Shown here: one piece after another, positions 11,301 to 24,600 of the stretch
Layout: each line of letters starts with the position of its first letter
Position numbering within the stretch: the stretch's first letter is position 1
The notes under the pieces: generated by a model
Told to the model about the DNA's origin: nothing
Databases searched by the model: none
What the model saw: only the letters and a program-made list of their open reading frames with translations
Position numbers and translations under genes: made by a program
Origin: Marsupella aquatica
Taxonomy: Eukaryota; Marchantiophyta
Direction of reading: 5' to 3'
DNA: 64,000 nt
NCBI GenBank assembly: GCA_973895155.1
Contig: OZ316892.1
Span: 11,594,001-11,658,000 of the forward strand

Positions 11301-14300
11301 TTAGGAGGGGTCTCAGGGTCAACTATCCGACCTTTGGAGTTTCTTGGGGCTGTGCCTTCACTGTGAGCATGGAGGCAAAGAGATTCTGGCCCTCCAGCTT
11401 GAGAGATATTTGGTATTTACTATATTCACTTGTGACTGATTGGTCAAAAACTGGCGTAATTCACGTGTATATTTAGATTGGTAACTTGTCATGCTGCTTT
11501 ATACATATGCCCGTCCGAACGGGTCTCACTTACATCACCATTAAGCTTTGAAATTTTCTCATCCATGAAAATAGCAGTCCATGTGGTGGAATGAACTTAT
11601 GTGGATGAGACACATCTTCTCAGGCAATGGGATCTTCTTTAGTAGGTGCAAGACCCTAATACATTTGATTGAAAATCAGCATAGATATATGTAGAGGCTC
11701 TAGTATATATGTAGGTCATATACGTATAGTCATATATACTAGAGCCCCTACATATATGCAGCACATGATCCTCGTTCCCCTCGCACTCATATATCTTGCA
11801 TACAGATAGCTCTATAGTACGAATTTAAATTGTTTGCCCACAAAGCCAAAGTCGTGGGTCCAAGATGTTAACCATGGCCAGAACGGCCCTGAGCCAGCAA
11901 TGCTAGTGTGTTCTCTCAGTACGTATCTGAGTTGAGAAACCATGGGATTTCAACCTGATATGGACATCCGCATCAGATTCCTTAGTTACTCTCTCGCATC
12001 CTTTAGAGAAGATTTGCATCAAAGTAGTTAGCATGTAGTGATGCCTCACCACTAGATTTCACAAATATCGTTGCACGAAACTTCCACAACCTCGAAGTAC
12101 TGGTAGCTCATAGATGCTACCGATTTTTTTTATTCTGTTTGCTAGTATCGTCACCAGAGGTTAATTCTGATTGTTGTTGAGTTGAAACACTGGGCAAAAA
12201 CTCCCACTCAATTTCTGTCCAGGTTTCTTAAGATAGGTACATCTGTTTTTTGGATTACTACTTGAAAGTCTGTTTGACTTGACCCTCAATTTACCTATGC
12301 CGGTTTTTGTATTGCCGGCATTCCTCAATATTATGAGACCATTCCCTTGAGTGGACCCTGACAATCTGTTAAAACTCCGTCACACCCACATCACACCCAG
12401 ACGCTGCAAGTATCCACCTTCCTTTTTTACTTCAAAAATTGCGTTGGAATGTTTGCATTTTCTGCACCTTCTACTCAATCAAACATGACCCTTATGAGAG
12501 TCATTCTGAGCTTGATACATGGTACCACCCCCAGTATTACCTTAGCCCTTATTACACCCCCTGCACGTCTTGTAGTGTAGTTGGTCATCTTACGCCCATC
12601 ATGCGGCCAAGTTACCCTGTATTGGGACTTGGGAGAAGACGAAGCGTGCTTCATTTCTTAAATCTCATTACTTTGAACCTATAAACCATAACAACAAAAA
12701 TGTTTATTGATCTCTTACACTGGGCTATCTTCTCTCAATTTCACACATAGCCTGCATATGGGTGGGTGCCCAGTTCCCATTTGGACTTCTCAATTCCAAT
12801 AAAGCTGGAAGCACATGCCCAATATCCCTATATTAGTTCCCTTCTCCAAGTTCTTCCTGTATATTGCAACAGACCTCAACTCATGAACAGATGTGGTCAA
12901 ATTAAGTAAAAATTGATGAAACAATGCCATCTGCGTCCCCAAACTGTTTCATCATATGCCCTCTGGTAAAGAAATGTTCTAGATATAAGGATCAAAATGA
13001 AAGGTAAAAGCTCATTAGTTTGCTAGATGCAGAACCACAATTACTTTTCTTCAGAATCAAAATTCAGCTTACCATCTTCCAAAATGGAGACTAGATGTCA
13101 CTCTACAGGTGTAAACGTGCCTAAGTAAACTGCCCAAAATGATGGAGGCATGAACAGTGCAAGCTGATGAAGGCTTCACCAGCAACAGTATATGGTACGA
13201 CACAGGAAGTTCCCCTAATTTACTGCCATTGAAGTAATTCACTTTCTTGCTAGTGTCAATGAAGCAGATCAACAGATTAACATTGCATACTCAAGTTAGA
13301 ATCAAGTTGGTTTCCTTACCGCATTATCATGGCTTGGGAAGGTGTACAGTAATTAGTGTGCGGATTAAGAGCTTGGGAGCGTCATATATAAGAACACAAA
13401 AACAAAGGTGGTTTGATTAGGCCCTTGCTTCCTATTGGCTATGACCCATTCATGCATGGGAGCATTGCATTTAAACCTTTCAACTTTGCTAGCATCAAAT
13501 ATGATTCACTTGGTTTTGGCAACCATCTTAAACTCCCACAACATTTTGTTTAGACCTTGAAGCTTCCATGGCATTGATGTTTGAACCCTTTCACTCTGCT
13601 AGTATCAAAGGTGACACCTGGTTTTCATAAAAATCTCAAACTCGCATAACATTTCTGTTTAAACCTTACTCTCATAGATTATTGCGGTGGGAAATAGCAG
13701 GAGAACTCTGCTAGCTATTGAGCATTGGACGAATCCAATTGTGGTGGGAATGAGGAGACCATAATCTCTTTGCATACACATTTCTGATTTGGTATACCAA
13801 TGCATCTCTAAGGTATGGAGAATTGAAGGTGTAATTTAAGAAAGTATGAATGGAACCAACTTTGTGGATCAATTTAGGGTGGCAGGCAGCCGATTCTAGA
13901 TTGTGTAAAAGTTTCGCTCTTGATCTAACGCTGTCATTTGCTTCTTGAGTTGAAATTGAGATTGGAAGCTATGGCAGCATGGGAATCTATTGCAACAGAA
14001 GCGCACATTTTTTATCTATTCAAAAATGCTCAGAGCTTGTAATTTCCATACCCATAAAAACTGGACATTTTGATGTCATTGTTTCTGAATTGAAAAAGGC
14101 TTCCAACACCAATGGAATTGGACAAGTTTGATCTGGGTCCGATCACACTAATCTGAATGTTCGAGTATTGGGCATTGTGAACGGACTCAAATTGGATCGC
14201 CAGGAAAAACTGTGACATTTGGCCAACGGGGTCCAATTTTAAGAGAATCAATTGAGGGGTAAATTGTGTACTAGTGGATGGGCCCTAGAGATTGGGATCT

Positions 14301-15067
14301 TTAACATTTGAATCTGATGAAGAAAATGACAGTGGGTGAACTCTCAAAAACAGTGTTAGATCCCCCAAATTGCCCCAAAAGTATAAACAGAGCAATAGAG
14401 GCCCTAAGGCCAAGACACGAAAGCCTCAATGCCCATACAAAAACCTACCTTTGTAGCCACAAAATATCTAGTAACAAGACAGGTACACTATTGTCCTCTC
14501 AGGGGGCAAGCTTCTACTGAGAAACAATCAAGGTACTTTCACTAATCAACAACCATTGCAAAACTTGTGGAGGTCATTTGAGTTAAAGGAGGGAGGGATA
14601 CTAATGTGATTTATGAGCATATCCTTTAGATGAAGGTTCATTTCTATTGTTTCACCTTTGCTATCAGGAACTTCCATCACTGCTCCCGACCTGTACATGC
14701 AGACGGTCTACTCACGTGTGTTTCTCGCAGAGAAAATGAACAGATCAGAGTAGATTTCTCGTATCTTGTATCAGACCACACTACAGACTTGCACCGCACA
14801 CGTGGACCGTCCCAGAGGATAGGATTGTCAATGTTATGACAACACAATAAAACTCACTTTCCTACTCGGCTCAGTTGCATTCATCGTTTTGAAAACCTGG
14901 ACAAACTGGCCTGTTGCACCCTAAGGCAGATTACAGTAACTCAATAATTAATGATACAGGAAAACTTACAATAACATCCTCCCTTCAAAAGATTCCGAAA
15001 CAGCTGCTGGTGTGAAGTGTCAAAAGAACTGCTGCCCGTAAGCCAGGTTACTCCAACTCTTTCTAAT
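11301..15067. other. Spacer between exportin-like and DEG9-like genes
   Basis: No gene is supported. The notable item is a 27-bp inverted repeat at 11685-11757. The rest is AT-rich sequence with short open frames on both strands that have neither recognisable domains nor consistent splice edges. The right end includes the 3' untranslated region of the minus-strand protease gene. Confidence 0.6.
11685..11757. repeat. Hairpin: 27-bp arms, 19-base loop
   Basis: Bases 11685-11711 and 11731-11757 are reverse complements at 26 of 27 positions; the core of each arm is GGCTCTAGTATATATG or its complement. Transcribed, it would form a stable stem. It could be a remnant of a small inverted-repeat transposon or a small-RNA precursor; nothing in the flanks decides. 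Confidence 0.75.
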
Positions 15068-18000
15068 CTAGAATTTCAAATCGTCAGAAACAGCTGATGG
15101 TATACAGTGTGTGGCAAGAATGTCAATGGTCGCAGCTTTTGCTGTCTTTGTTTCCAACACCACAATCTGCACAACAGTTACTAGGTGTGATAAGTAACAC
15201 ATTATCACATGGATAATCTTGGCCAACAGGAACCAACAACTCACAACCAGTCGTGTTACTCGACAGGTTGATTACAACAATGCAGATATGCCACTAAATA
15301 ATGGGGCAGGGGTTAGAAATAGAAGAACCTGTTGATACTCCAGATCGAAGCGAAGAAACTGTTCTTCACAATTTTCCACCATTTTTGCCAAGTGCTTCAA
15401 ATTCCGCACAGGAGTTCCATTGAACGCAAGAATCTGAACCGTCAATTCAATGGTTCAATTCATGAGATGTCGAAGATTATAAATCAGAACTGATGATTCC
15501 GAAAGCCTTCCTAGAGAACGATTCCAAGATTCTGAATCCTTAAAAGTTACATATCCTGTTCATCGTAGTCAATAAATGGCAAACCAAGCTATTTGAGGTT
15601 GATTCACAGACACTGAAGAAATCTAGCTTCACTTTGTTTCATGCCTTGACCATCTATAAAGTATTTGCAGCATAAATGAGCTGGCCTCATTACCTGCGTG
15701 TTAACAATGTCTTCATAACCTATATTGATATCAGAAACCAAGACCTGCATCAATAAGCAGATGAGGAATGGCTCACTCGAAAACTGGAGTTTCTGAAGAT
15801 ACGGTTGCCAATAATGTACAATATCACAGGCGTCATCCTTTCGAAAACAATATAAAGATACAAAATTCGAAATGTGCACAAGATTTGCAATGCATATCAA
15901 GACAACAGAGAATAACTCGAAATGAATTACTCCATCTAACCAGACCTAAGACCGTAAAACAATCATCTTGCTCTCTCACCCTTACAAAAGTTTCTGAACA
16001 AATACTAAAAACTGCCATATATCACGGGTTAGATATCTGACCTGTGAAACTACAACGAGTTGCTCCTCTTCTGTTTGAGCCATTGAATGTAGCAACTTAT
16101 CCAGTAGCTTAACAGGAGAATCATAGTCATAATCTTTGCCATACTGCACCCCACCAAAGCAGGCAAGTTTGAGGTTTGTGAAGAAATATATTTCTTTGTA
16201 CTTGCAGGCGGCACCCTGTGATTGAGAATAAACATGTTTCTTACTACTGCTTTGGGGATAGTTAGTATGTCAGCTCTTAGTTGCTTATCTAGCTGACAAA
16301 ACCATGGTGATGGATAGATCCTGGTTCATAGTCTGGCAAAACTCAGAGCCAAGCTGCCACCCATCAGGTCCCATTCTACGATACGCCTATTGCATATGTG
16401 TCAGTAAGATATATCTTTCAAGAAACTTTCACAAGCACAAAAAGGTGACCATTAGTGCCGACCCCCTACAATAAGGGTCTGCCCTGATACTTGCACAAAA
16501 CTTCAAGCAATAGGATATCAAGGTACCCCATCACAAAGTAGCTGACTGACTACAGATAGTTCCCATAATTTGCCTCCTCTTAACCGTCTTGCAAAGCTTG
16601 TGTTTTCAATAGCATCGAGCTCATTAAGTACTACTATTGGTAATAACCTTCGGGCAATGAGTGACAGCAAATCAATTGGACCTTCGAGGCATGGTAATTA
16701 TGCTCACCTCAGATCGAAGATATGGCACTGATACGGCAGCAAACACAATTCCTGCAATGATGTAATATGAGGGAGGCTTGCCCTTTATATGGGCTGGGAC
16801 GAGACGTTTTTGGTTGGCCAGCTCAATATCGAACTCCTTGATTTTGGCACCCCTAAGAATCTTGACGTGCGCATTCTCGCCAGTGTACTTCTGAGAGACA
16901 AGATAACTAAAACTGATCCGTTCTCCATGCCTGAAAGGAACTGCAGCCAGAGATATATTCAGAATAGCTTCACCAAACCTAAACAGTACATTTTAGCTGC
17001 CTAATCAATTGTTACGTGATGCGGACAGCCCTCAGCTGGATGTCCCTGGGTCTTAGGCTCATACCTGCCAACAGCAGTTCGAACCACGTAATATGAAAGT
17101 CGAACGGTATTAACCCTCCAGAGCACACTCTACGAAGCTAACTTTCATTGATCTAGCTTAGCTATGAGGGTGGAACATGAGACCTTCACTTGGAAACCTG
17201 GACCGTCATTCCAAAGATCTCACAATATGAATTTGCTAATCAGAGATCGGAAACACGAATACTTTCCCCAAACCAAGGTCCACCTTTAAAAAAGTCATAA
17301 CCCTCCTTGCCCACATACAAGCTCCTTAACATCTTACTCAGACACTACTTACGGAGCGACAGTAGAAACACAAGCACCTGTTCCATCATTCGCAATATCA
17401 ATGTTATCAAAGCTGAGAACGATGTCTGATGATTGCAGTTGTTTTGCGGCTGGGGCAGTCGGCTCCACTCTGCGGATTCGGACTCCTTTTTGAGTTGGCT
17501 TCATACCCAGAGCTTTCCTCAAGTCAGGGTTCTCCATCTTTTGCCATTCAATGCCTAATATTGGAAACCCTACAAGCACATAGGATAGGTTGCTGTTTAG
17601 AATGAATGATGTAGCCCAAGAGCATGGTCCCTTGTTCTTATGGACTATGATACTGAGAAAAATTCATAGAATTGACAAAGTTATCTTTTTGCCCTGAACA
17701 ATTGTCAATCTATCTCATTTTCCAGACACAGATGGTAGATTACTACTGAATTGCTTCCGTGATAGTCCCAGACAAATCATATCTACTTGAAGTCTCTTTT
17801 CTGTACGAATTTTCAATTGTCATTTAGGGTTTCCGCCAAGGGTTCCAGCTGTATCGAGAGCGAAGACCAACTTAGAGGTTCCACTAACTTGTCAAAGAAA
17901 GAGCAAACACCAAATTAGCTTGTAGTTTTGTAGAGTCTGTAGGGGTAAATGCAAAACAGAACAAGCCACCTTTCGAAGCTCAACGCTGCCATATCACCAA

Positions 18001-20330
18001 GACATCTAGTGTAAGAGATGAAAGAGGGTGAAGTCATCAAAATTTAACGTTGCCGTACAGCTAAAAAATCCGAGATCAAGAGAACTCTAGTCCTGCGCCC
18101 CAACCTACAAGTAAGGTCAGTCTTCAGCCACTGCACTTAATCTTGAAAAATCAATTCCTGCTCTTGTGTTTCACGTAGCTTCATTTAGGAATCCTAATCT
18201 TCAGTAGAAATAGGGGAGGGAGGTAAGTGCTGCAGCAGTTGCAAGGGGGACTCTGGTATTACTGGTTTCTTCTCTTTAATATTGGCCAGGGGGAAACTTT
18301 GTCATGGATTACTCCGCGGAGGTTAGAGAAACCGTCCGTACCTGTATAATCTCCTGTGCGCTCATAATCCGTGATGAAGTGAGTGATGACAGGGGTAGGT
18401 ATTACATAACCGATGTTCTCAGCATCCTCGTGCTTCAGTGATTGAAACGCAATGCCAACACATTGTCCTCTATCATTGAAAGCAGGCCCCCCTGAGTTGC
18501 CTGCATTAATCGCTGCATCAATCTGAGGAAAGACAACATTTCGATAGCAGTTAGGTTAGTTCCTGTTGCTGCCATCCCAACTTCAATATCATGGTGGTGA
18601 TTAGTTGACATAACTCCAACGTTACTTTCAAACAAGGACAATGCCCCGCCAAATCTACGCATGGACATACGATACAAACACAGACGCACTCCTTGTTGCA
18701 GTTCCCGATGTAGCGATTAATACCACAAGGAAAAGGTTGTGGACTTGCCTGTACACCCAGCAACTCAGTCGCACCATGCACATAGGAAGTGACTTCAATG
18801 CGAGACACAACACCACTAGTAACAGAGATCGTGTCCCCACCGATCGGGTATCCAACCACAGTGACTGCATCTTGCAACCTTGGCAATGAACCGAACATGA
18901 CTGGTGTGACATCTTCCCAAAACTCATCATTGCTGACCGTCAACATAGCTACACAAAAAAAGTAGCAACAGATATCACTGCTTTGTACTCCCCAATCAAA
19001 CATGGACTCCCTAACGGAGAAGACCAGCTTTGTGAACAGTTCGAGCCACAACTCTATGGCTAACAATAGCAAGAACATTGCAAGCTGCGGATTTGAGCCG
19101 AGGACAGAAACAAGTGGACATGCCAACAAATAACGAATAAAAGTTGAAACAAGTCGACTGGAAGGTCAAAAAAGTGAGACAAACGTTCCCAGGTGAAATA
19201 ATACCCGACTTGTAAATCATCTGTCATACTTCTTGTCCTATAATCCTGTTACTATCAGAAGAAACATGTAAGACAACCGGGAAGAGAGTAGGAAGAAAAT
19301 CTTTCAGAGCCAATTTTCATCTGGATATCTGTGGCTAGTCAGACATGAAGGGGGACTTTCGAGCCAGCTGAGAGCAGAAATTCAGAAGCCAGTACAAACA
19401 CATATAAAAACTATTCATTGGGTGTTGGGTGTTCCGCATTCCGGAGAGTCTTGAGAATCATTGCATGAATCTCGACGGCAGATAAAAATAATCACTGCAA
19501 AGTGACCTCTTAGCTAATACGAAGAGGAACGAAGAACTCCTATGAGAGGTAACAGTATTAGAAAAAGACACGCCTCAAACGTGGATGACTTTAAGCAAGA
19601 AAGAAGGTGCATCAACAAGGAAATATGTACCAATATCGCATTCTGTGCCGATGGCTAGAACAGTGGCCAAATATTTGGTATCAGAACCGCGCTTCTTCAC
19701 TTTAACTTGGGTGTGGTGCTCCACGGAGTGTGCATTGGTCAACACACGTCTATCACTAATGATAAAACCGCTACTGTTGGAGCTAAATTGGCGCTTGCGC
19801 TGCCAGGGCAATGAGAAGTTGGGCTCCGTATGCACACAAAACACCTTCACAACTGCATCCATGAACGGCGCATCTTTCACGTCGTCTAGGCCATTTTCTG
19901 CTTCGTAGCCGCTATGCCAAGGGGCATCAGATGCTAGATGCAGTTTCGGAACAACAGGCTTTTTCGCTCTGCGTGCGGTCTTATCCTCGACCTCTAGGCT
20001 CCCACCTTCCACATCTTTTGCAATTGGATACTCTCTGTCAGCAAGTCCCCCACTTCCTCCACCTTGACCAGGGGTCTTCTTTAAGGGCACACCACGTTTT
20101 TGAGGTCGTCCACGTTGCCCCGTCCGCACCATGGGTACCCTGTCTAGCATTTCCACATCGTCTGGTCCCTCAAAGCCAACAATTGCACTATGGGGATTTG
20201 TATCTGATGAAGGCGAGTTGTTGCCCACGCTACGTGCGGTTTGAGGAGCTAAAGCAGACGGAGATATAGGACCACCCATGGGCTTCGGATGTTTGGGGGG
20301 TCTCCCCCTCTTCCGTGGGGTGTGATCCAT
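15068..20330 (-). CDS. DEG9: DEG9-like nuclear Deg/HtrA serine protease, 9 coding exons
   Basis: ATP-independent trypsin-fold protease of the plant DEG9 group; the Arabidopsis member is nuclear and is reported to control the level of the response regulator ARR4. Coding exons (minus strand): 20330-19631, 18948-18749, 18522-18342, 17569-17378, 16940-16708, 16143-16042, 15744-15694, 15433-15329, 15166-15068; the joined frame is 620 residues (Arabidopsis about 590). The triad is visible: His201 in TNAHSVEHH, Asp232 in TECDI and Ser310 in [14 protein letters not shown] region follows from about residue 362 (FPILGIEWQ) and a second PDZ-like segment near the C terminus ([16 protein letters not shown]). 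The N terminus lacks a signal peptide and has two AT-hook-like GRP motifs (residues about 6-16 and 70-80), consistent with nuclear location. Intron 2 has a GC donor, CAG/GCAAGT. All residues needed for activity are present. Confidence 0.93.
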
Positions 20331-20543
20331 GCTTGCCGTCTCTCGTCAAGGGAATAAATTCTTACGTGATTTGCCGCATCACCGCCAGGTTCACCTAAGT
20401 AGGGCCTCGATCCCTAAATCTCAACAACATCCAGGAGAGATGCCGTTACCTTCGCCGCTTTTATTCTGGGAGTACAAAATGAGAATAAGAGTTACGCAAG
20501 CTCCGATTGAAAAAACAGACTCATTTCTCCAGAAAGCTTTCGG

Positions 20544-20552
20544 AAACCCTAA
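20544..20552 (-). promoter_or_regulatory. Telo-box upstream of DEG9-like gene
   Basis: AAACCCTAA on the plus strand, that is TTAGGGTTT in the direction of the gene, about 215 bp upstream of the start codon at 20330. This is a usual position for the element in plant promoters or 5' leaders. Function is inferred from the motif only. Confidence 0.35.
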
Positions 20553-20609
20553 ACTCATTCGCCAACCCTCCCACAAACCCTCGAATGAAACCGCAACGAA
20601 TAATGCAGT

Positions 20610-21245
20610 ACCTCAGAAACTTTCATCAGAAGGCTTTTGCATTCCGAGGCATAGACACGGCAATTCCAAAAAACGTGAAAAGGAATTTCTCCTCAAAACG
20701 AGCTGGGTAAGGTGAGGAAAGGTTAGCTGGTTGGCATGTCTACCTCAACTTTCTGCTCTTCGCCAGTGGCCGAATCCGGACCAGCACAATTGCAGCAATT
20801 CGGGGCCTCATGCCCGAGTAGACTTTGCCATCGCTCGTGTGTCGTCGACGAGATGCCAAAAGACCGGTTGCTGCTGCTCCTCCTGCTGCTGCTGCTGCTG
20901 CTCCAAACTTGAAAACCTCCGGCAATAAAAAGCTTCAAAGGGAAACCACACGGAAAAATGCAATGCGTCTCACAAACTTTTCTCTAAAGAGGCGTTTGCA
21001 TTCCGAGGCAAAGACACGACACTTCCACAAAACGGGCAAAGGAAATGTCTCCTCTAGACAAGCTGTTTCATCAGGGTAACGAGGTGAGGAAAGGTGGGTC
21101 AACTACAATCGCTGGTTGGTATGTCGACCTCCACCTTCTGCACTTCGCCAGTGGCCGAATCCGGACCGGTGCAAATCGCAGCAACGATGCGGAACCTCAT
21201 GCCCGAATCGTAGACTTTGCCATCGTTGTGTCGTCGACGTGATGG
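20610..21245. repeat. Diverged tandem duplication upstream of DEG9-like gene
   Basis: Two units, about 20610-20870 and 20967-21245, share blocks in the same order: TTGCATTCCGAGGCA (20638 and 20997), then CGCCAGTGGCCGAATCCGGA (20761 and 21146), then GACTTTGCCATCG and GTGTCGTCGACG. Block offsets of 359 and 385 show indels between the copies. A short CTG trinucleotide run lies between them at 20883-20902. The duplication lies in the presumed promoter or 5' leader of the protease gene. Confidence 0.8.
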
Positions 21246-22221
21246 CACAACATCGAATCCTTACGCTGTTCCACACTTTGGAAAGAAATCGAATTTTGAG
21301 CGTTGCTCCAAATCAATTATTAATAGTTGCATTGCATGGATTTTACTTTAGGATGCTTTACCCTTTAAAAGACCTCATGAGACTTCTTTGGAGACTCCAT
21401 TATTGACCATCCTCAAACAAACAAGGTTAGGGGCATATTGAGAGTCTCTCCTTAATCTTCATTAAAAACTGTGTCCAGTCATATCTCCATTTATAGGGAG
21501 AAGAGTCACTAAAACAAGGTATGGGAATGAGTTTGCGCAGAAAAGGTGATGGCATTCAAGAGCACCAATCCGCAGGAACAAGTTGGAGTCTCCGCTGGAA
21601 ATACTTTGGGGCCTTTAACTTGATCAAGCTCACTATGATAGAAGACGCACTGAATACATTTCAAATTGTAAAATAGCCAAAAATGAGTTGTTCAAACATA
21701 ATTGTCCTTTGGAAAGAGTTGGCAGTGTGAGTTGCCATTAATACTAACTTGATTACAATGTCATTTTAGGCTTTGCTTAAACTCTCTAGTAGATGTCAAA
21801 TAGAGGAAAGAATTTGTCCTCCAAATGTTTCATTTAAAACTTTTCAGAGTTGGTAAGACATTAATTCTTGGATCTAGAGTTATTAAGCAACCATAATTAA
21901 TCTAGTTCCAGTGAGGTATTTGGTTAAGGTTAGATGTGAGTATATCTACTTAGTGGACCTCCAAATGCAACTTTTTCTCTTAATGGACCAAAAGATGAAG
22001 ATTTCTATTGTAACAAACCCCATGTTTCAAGTTCTCTCTCAGTGTAAGTTTGGGTCCACCTCTGGGCCCACTTCATACAACCATGTTCTTGTCATTTACC
22101 GCATAGTTGAGCTGCTGCATGACTATGCAGCCTGATAACACTGTGGTTGGTCCTGTGCAGGAACATGTTAGGTTATTGTGTAGTGCATTGATCACACAAT
22201 CGCCCTAGCCCCTGGCCACAA

Positions 22222-22740
22222 CGGAGCACCCAAACGCCATAGTGCTGCAGCCTCCTAGTGTGGTTGAATATATTGTGGCTATTGTATTCAAACTACAGCT
22301 GAAGAATCGTACGGACGCATCAGAGCACCCGAGCACAATAACACGGCCTCCCAGCTTGGTTGAATACATTGTGGCTATTGTATTCAAACTACAAATGAAA
22401 GATCTCACAGTTACATCAGAACACCCAAGTTAGTGCTCTGGCGCCGGCGGTACCCAACTTGGTTGAATACATTGTGGTTATTGTATTCAAACTACAAAGA
22501 AATAACCTTATGGACTCATCAGAGCACCCGAGCACCTTAGTGCGGCCTCCCAGCTTGATTGAATACATTGTGGCTATTTTATTCAAACTACAAATGAAAT
22601 ATCTTACGATTACATCTAAACACCCAAGTGTCGTAGCGCCAATTCCCAACTTGGTTGAATACATTGTGGCTATTGTATTCAAACTCAAAAGAAAGAGTTT
22701 ATGGTCACATAGAAGCACCCATGCACCATAGTGCTCCCAA
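22222..22740. repeat. Satellite-like array, about five 96-bp units with palindromic core
   Basis: The core TTGAATACATTGTGGCTATT is repeated with starts at 22264, 22360, 22463, 22559 and 22655, giving spacings of 96, 103, 96 and 96. Each core begins TTGAATACA and ends TTGTATTCAA, a near-perfect inverted repeat, so every unit can form a short stem. Between the cores lie CAGAGCACCC and GCCTCCCAGCTTGG blocks. The array starts and ends in partial units. Confidence 0.9.
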
Positions 22741-24224
22741 CCTCAGTGCTTTCTTGAAGACAATGTGAATATTTTATAAATAAATTCAAAGTAGTTTTTT
22801 TGAATCAAATGTGTCAGCCCTTTATGAACCATGTTGGGAACCTGTTTTGTTCTCATTGTTTTAGTTCATTTTTGACATTTTCTAGTGCAACCTGTTCTAT
22901 TGTTCTTGCTTGTGTTCTTGCTATGGCTATCCTTCAAGATGTGTGAATTGCAATGGAGGGGACAGACTACATCATTGGGCCAATCCAGGTTATGCTTGCA
23001 ATTTGGCAGGTCTTAGTCTGAGTACATTGATTTGTTCATAATGTTTTCTTTTGTATTCAATATATGCGCCTATCTATTTTGACCCTAGGCCTCTAACTAT
23101 GTGCATACAGTATCGTCAATGTATACAAGTTCTAACTACGATGCTTCATATCATGCTACGGCTGCATGGCAAACGCTTCATGCACTTGACACTGCAATGT
23201 AGTTGAGCTCGATTGGCAAAGTGGTCAAACAAACACCCAGCAACCATAGAACATCTTCAGTTGCATTTTACAGTACTTTTCTCGAGTTATAAGGATTGCA
23301 AATCGTGTTATAAGAACTTCTGACACTAAATTGTACTTCTGGTTGGCCCAAAGGTCCACTGGGAAAGAAAATCAATCTTTTGCTCTATCAAGAGAGAAAG
23401 TTGTGTTTGGAGGTCCACTAAGTATATTTTTTGTATGGTGTGCTACCAGTATATTTGCTGGCAGGACTTGGTTAGTGGTGGATCTTGGGCTCATTGTTAC
23501 AATTATCTAGGAGATAGGGACAGTTCACTCTATGGAGACTTGGTATGGTCAACAATGATCATTTCTGTCCGATCTTGGTTTCTAGTTTCAATTTCAACGG
23601 TTGGATTCAACGGTAGCCAGGGAATATGTCAAGACCGACTAGTTATAATATTTGGTTCATATTGAAGTCAAGAAGTTCAGCCAGCGCCTATCTCAAGACC
23701 CAACTACCTCACATGACTTTGAAAGCCATGACAATATTACCCAGGAACATCTTTATCGTATATTTCTTCAAGTGGACTTCTCAAAAATTTATCTGATGTA
23801 AGGTTATATTTTATATCATCCCATTTATGTTCTGGCATGGTTTGTACATTTCAAAATGCAAGAAAATCATTTTTATTTATGAATTAAGCTTCTTGGAATG
23901 TGTACTGCCCTCATATTGGAACTTTAAGGGCAAAGTGTTCTTCCAAGGCGGCTCTCGGCTTAGGGGGCTACTGCATGATTATTGATGGTAAGAGCAAATC
24001 ATTTACTAGTAAACTTTCCTTGACCTAGCATCTTGGAGATTTTGGGGGACTTTACAATAGTGACCAGACCTACTTTTTCTAGATATAGATTTCATCCCAG
24101 CCATTAGCTTATAGTTTACCGTGCCTGGTCATTCTTGATTGAAGAAGACTTGTGGCTGCTGTTTCAGCTCTGATTTCCTCAAGCCCACATGGCAATTGAT
24201 GGGTCCCAATGCATATAAGGGTGA

Positions 24225-24600
24225 ATCTTTCCATGCATAGTGTTCTTGTGGCCAAAGTTTTCTGACCCCCTTCTCTTGGAATGCATTGATGACATTCCCT
24301 ACACAAGCCCCTTGGGCAGTCTCAGGCCTGGAAGTGTATAGTGGTTTTGTGGCCAGAGTTTAGACTGGCTTGCAAGGTGGTCTAAACTTCTGACCCCTTT
24401 CTCTTGGAATGCATTCATGACATCCCCACACAGGCCCCTAGGTCAGTCTCAGGCCTGGAAGTGTAGAGTGTTTTTGTAGCCAAAGTTTAGACAGGCTTGC
24501 AAGGTGGTCTAAATTTCTGTCCCCTTTCTCCTTGGAATGCACTGATCACATTCCCCACACAGCTCCTTGGTCAGTCTCCAGTCTGTCTGGAAGTCAGTGA
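24225..24600. repeat. Three tandem units of about 127 bp
   Basis: The word TTGGAATGCA (last copy TTGGAATGCA with A/C change after it) starts at 24277, 24404 and 24532, spacings 127 and 128. Each unit also has a TTTCTGACCCC or TTTCTGTCCCC block, a CACACAG block and AGGCCTGGAAGT. Units two and three share GGCTTGCAAGGTGGTCTAAA, absent from the first. Confidence 0.85.

Noticed and set aside
17011-17100. tRNA-like box B (GGTTCGAAC) on the minus strand inside a DEG9-like intron
   Set aside because: No cloverleaf or box A at the proper distance.
18551-19129. 192-codon minus-strand frame as an independent gene
   Set aside because: It is exon 2 of the DEG9-like gene read through into its flanking introns.
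22222-22740. CRISPR-like array (regular repeats and spacers)
   Set aside because: Plant nuclear context, spacers are themselves repeated, and there are no cas genes; it is a tandem satellite.
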